From Abiotrophia sp965245735 (GTDB lineage Bacteria > Bacillota > Bacilli > Lactobacillales > Aerococcaceae), in NCBI GenBank assembly GCA_965245735.1, contig CBDFAX010000003.1:34222-98221 (forward strand): a DNA stretch of 64,000 nucleotides. The letters run 5' to 3'. Shown here one piece after another: positions 61,905-64,000 of this stretch; position 1 is the stretch's first letter, and each line of letters begins with the position of its first letter. The notes below the pieces were generated by a model. The model was not told where the DNA came from. It worked only from the letters and a program-made list of their open reading frames with translations, and made no database searches. Both the position numbers and the translations under genes were made by a program.

Positions 61905-62651
61905 TTAGTTATCAAATGCTTGGATAAATTGCAATAGACTAGCTTCGAAGTCTGACCGATTGCGGTTAGTAGTAATAACATGGGTATTCTCTTCACACCA
62001 GTGGAAAGAGATTTTAGCTGATTCCAGCGCTTCCAATAAGTCATAGACCGCCTCCGGGTCTACTAATTCATCTTGGGCCGATTGGACAATGTAAACAGGC
62101 AGTTCAACCGAAGCGAGTTGGTCTTCAAAACCACGAGCGAAAGCTTGAATGTCCGCTACCTGCTGCCGGTGGGCAGTCCGCACTGCTTCTTCCGTCTGCA
62201 AATAGGCAGGTAAATCGCCTCGCTTTTCTGCCAAGTTGCGGGCAAAAGACATGAAGCGATTTTCTAGCTGTAGGCCATCGCGACTAATCACTGGCGAGTT
62301 AAAGACGCCCCCACCAACAAGTTGACTATCCGCCTCACAAAGGGCGCGCATGGCCATGACGCCCCCCATAGATAGGCCGAAGACTAGGACCTTATCGTAG
62401 CGTTCTTTCATAATGGCTAGTGCCTCTTCCAAGTCACGCCACCAGATTTCAGGTCCAGCATCTAAGATATCTTGAATATCTGTCGTCCCATGCCCTGTGA
62501 ATAAGGGACAGAGTACTCCGTAGCCTTGACGATTCAATAACCCAGCTTGGGGTCTTACGTCAGCTGTGCTACCTGTGTAGGCATGGCAGAGAATGATACC
62601 AAGCCGTGCTCCCGGAGCTTCTAAATAATAGGCACCCTTAGAGAGGGGCAT
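61905..62651 (-). CDS. est: Alpha/beta hydrolase, carboxylesterase (YvaK/Est type)
   Basis: This serine hydrolase acts on short to medium acyl esters. The nucleophile elbow is GLSMGG, with an HAYTGS segment near the N terminus as the oxyanion region. Asp in QSAQDELVDPEAVYDLL and His in ENTHVIT complete a triad. It has 248 residues, as in the Est30/YvaK family. AGGAGG seven bases before the ATG at 62651 rejects an ATG two codons upstream. It keeps the conserved position between secG and rnr; its cellular substrate is unknown. Confidence 0.88.
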   Translation of the reverse strand: MPLSKGAYYLEAPGARLGIILCHAYTGSTADVRPQAGLLNRQGYGVLCPLFTGHGTTDIQDILDAGPEIWWRDLEEALAIMKERYDKVLVFGLSMGGVMAMRALCEADSQLVGGGVFNSPVISRDGLQLENRFMSFARNLAEKRGDLPAYLQTEEAVRTAHRQQVADIQAFARGFEDQLASVELPVYIVQSAQDELVDPEAVYDLLEALESAKISFHWCEENTHVITTNRNRSDFEASLLQFIQAFDN

Positions 62652-62676
62652 AATCATTCCTCCTTTTCAAGAAAAA

Positions 62677-62704
62677 AGACCTCTGAGTCTAAGGTCAGAG
62701 ATCT
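62677..62704 (-). terminator. Terminator after secG
   Basis: AGATCTCTGA pairs with TCAGAGGTCT (one wobble) around a short loop, then TTTTTTC on the minus strand. It may only attenuate the downstream esterase gene. Confidence 0.75.
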
Positions 62705-62718
62705 AAAACTTAAGCAAC

Positions 62719-62955
62719 TTATTTAGAAGAGAAATAAGCGAGTGCTAAGGCTAATACAAAGAACAAGACACCAAATACCACAGTGGTGCGAATGAGAAAA
62801 GCCTCAAAACCACGGGCCTTGGTCTTGCTCATTTGGTTCTCGGCACTACCACCTGACAATGAGCTTGCTGCATTACTTTTAGATGGTTGCATGATGACCA
62901 ACATAATTAGAATAATTGATACGATGACTAAGGCAACAGTCAATACTTCTGACAA
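62719..62955 (-). CDS. secG: Protein translocase subunit SecG
   Basis: SecG is the small auxiliary subunit of the SecYEG channel. The 78-residue protein has two hydrophobic helices (about 4-22 and 52-73) joined by the loop QPSKSNAASSLSGGSAENQ, a typical SecG loop. The start is a TTG at 62955 with AGGAGG seven bases upstream; no ATG is suitably placed. The gene is first in the conserved secG-est-rnr-smpB order. Confidence 0.93.
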   Translation of the reverse strand: MSEVLTVALVIVSIILIMLVIMQPSKSNAASSLSGGSAENQMSKTKARGFEAFLIRTTVVFGVLFFVLALALAYFSSK

Positions 62956-63021
62956 GGTACTTCCTCCTTTTCGAAAATCTCTACCCCTTATAATACCACA
63001 TATTAGACAAGCTAACAACTC

Positions 63022-63813
63022 CTAATGCCATATTTGGTAGGCATTATAGAGATTAATCCCAATGACTAGCAAGACCACCCATTGAAAGACCCGACGGACG
63101 GCTTGGTCTGATAGAAGTCGCGACATTCGAGCCCCCAATAAACCACCTACTATGGCAGCCGGCACAATATATACCAAAATCGACAGGTCATAGCGGGCAA
63201 AGCCTGTTCCCCAGGCAATGGTCACTAACTTGGTTAACTGGGAACAAAAAATGGTAGCAATAGAATAGACTGTTGCTTCCTTGATTGGCATCGCGAAAAC
63301 CAGCATAAGTAAGGAAACGTTAATAGGTCCTCCGCCGATTCCTAATAGACTAGCAAAAAATCCCAAACTTAAGCCTACTGCACTATACCATAGCGCCCCT
63401 TGCTTGGACCAATGAAATTTTTCGTAGCGCGTGTAAATCATGGCAAAAACTAACAGCGCCACTGTCACTACGATTTGAATCAGGGTAACTTGACTGGCCT
63501 GTGCTACTCTTTTAAGCAAAAACTCAAAAGTTTGATTACCTAGGTAGCCGCCCAAAACTGACCCCAAGGCCAGATAGGCTACTTGCTGCCACTGGATCTT
63601 ACGTCCCGCTTGAACTTGACGTATGGTTGATACTAAAGACATAGTAAAAACTGCCACCGTCGAATAAAAAGAGATGGCTACTACCGAATCATGGCCTACA
63701 AAGTCCAAGACCGGCTTGATAATGACACCACCGCCCATACCAGACACACTACCTACCGCATTAGCAACTACAATAATCAGAAAATATAGTACCCCTATTC
63801 CACTCACACTCAT
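63022..63813 (-). CDS. TauE/SafE family membrane permease
   Basis: This 263-residue protein has about eight hydrophobic segments and the TauE/SafE repeats: GMGGGVIIKPVLDF in the first half and LGIGGGPINVSLLMLVF in the second. The family moves sulfonates, sulfite or other small organic anions; the actual substrate is not given by sequence. GAGGAG five bases before the ATG at 63813 decides the start. It lies 66 bases before secG on the same strand. Confidence 0.85.
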   Translation of the reverse strand: MSVSGIGVLYFLIIVVANAVGSVSGMGGGVIIKPVLDFVGHDSVVAISFYSTVAVFTMSLVSTIRQVQAGRKIQWQQVAYLALGSVLGGYLGNQTFEFLLKRVAQASQVTLIQIVVTVALLVFAMIYTRYEKFHWSKQGALWYSAVGLSLGFFASLLGIGGGPINVSLLMLVFAMPIKEATVYSIATIFCSQLTKLVTIAWGTGFARYDLSILVYIVPAAIVGGLLGARMSRLLSDQAVRRVFQWVVLLVIGINLYNAYQIWH

Positions 63814-63861
63814 ACGCGCTCCTCTGACGTCATCACTTCTCGTCACTTCTATTTTACACAA

Positions 63862-64000
63862 TTATCAGCTATTTTGCACAAGTAAAGAACTCCATGGTAC
63901 CACTATTTTATAAATTAAATCCTCATAAAAAATGTATAATTAAAAATTGTATCGGTTATATTTAAAATAAAATGTCTACACATTAAATTCTAATAATCGC
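63862..64000. other. A/T-rich non-coding right edge
   Basis: The last 140 bases are very A/T-rich and hold no gene start. On the minus strand GTGTAAAAT (near 63850) is a possible -10 for the permease gene. A plus-strand TATAAT occurs near 63934 without a good -35. Confidence 0.4.

Noticed and set aside
1..64000. Mobile elements, prophage genes, tRNA or rRNA genes
   Set aside because: None was recognised; gene order is conserved core chromosome throughout, with no transposase-like or integrase-like product.

Overview
The window is a dense stretch of core chromosome from a low-to-moderate G+C Gram-positive bacterium of the order Lactobacillales. Gene content and order suggest a catalase-less ovoid coccus of the Aerococcaceae/Abiotrophia/Facklamia type. 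This placement is inferred: there is no rRNA gene in the window, and nothing was searched. Supporting signs are the dcw division cluster with EzrA and DivIVA, the SUF operon in the order C-D-S-U-B, DUF1831 beside mnmA, DUF3397 before mraZ, EpuA, RpoY-RNase J1, and the PdxR-PdxK-PdxU vitamin B6 group. Almost every gene is on the minus strand. The plus-strand exceptions are rarA with a 6S RNA-like gene, a tandem pair of secreted proteins, and pdxR.

Layout, left to right. 0-3.6 kb: nrnA, ytoI and dinB. 3.7-7.0 kb: a two-gene ABC exporter with its own promoter. 7.4-8.1 kb: sodA. 8.1-13.9 kb: recD2, an acetyltransferase, mnmA, a DUF1831 gene and a cysteine desulfurase. 14.0-15.6 kb: rarA and the 6S-like RNA (plus strand). 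15.6-20.05 kb: brnQ and ileS behind an isoleucine T-box leader. 20-34.9 kb: the division and cell-wall cluster. Read in the direction of transcription it is mraZ-rsmH-ftsL-pbp-murE-mraY-murD-murG-divIB, a terminator, then ftsA-ftsZ-ylmG-ylmH-divIVA. 35-38.4 kb: DUF3397, epuA, an mreB homologue, murA and DUF1146. 38.6-42.8 kb: thiI, a second cysteine desulfurase and ezrA. 43-46.3 kb: a long DUF1002 secreted protein divergent from two paralogous secreted proteins. 46.4-51.6 kb: sufCDSUB. 51.8-54.7 kb: pdxU, pdxK and pdxR. 54.7-56.6 kb: nusB, an Asp23-family gene and an M24 peptidase. 56.7-58.6 kb: rnjA and rpoY. 58.8-63 kb: smpB, rnr, an esterase and secG. 63-63.8 kb: a TauE/SafE permease.

How the parts work together. 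Three cysteine desulfurases each sit beside a different sulfur acceptor: MnmA (tRNA s2U34), ThiI (tRNA s4U8) and the SufU/SufBCD Fe-S machinery. The dcw cluster, the murA region and ezrA provide lipid II synthesis and the septal machine. The right-hand block is RNA turnover and trans-translation (RNase J1, RpoY, RNase R, SmpB) next to secG.

No insertion sequence, prophage, CRISPR array, tRNA or rRNA gene was recognised. The least explained parts are the divergent trio of exported proteins at 43-46.3 kb and the fused-permease ABC exporter at 3.7-7.0 kb. Other points of interest are two face-to-face MraZ-box-like arrays before mraZ, the missing sepF/ylmE between ftsZ and ylmG, and a MurE with a meso-DAP-type motif. 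Several start codons were moved downstream of the longest reading frame because a Shine-Dalgarno sequence decides them.
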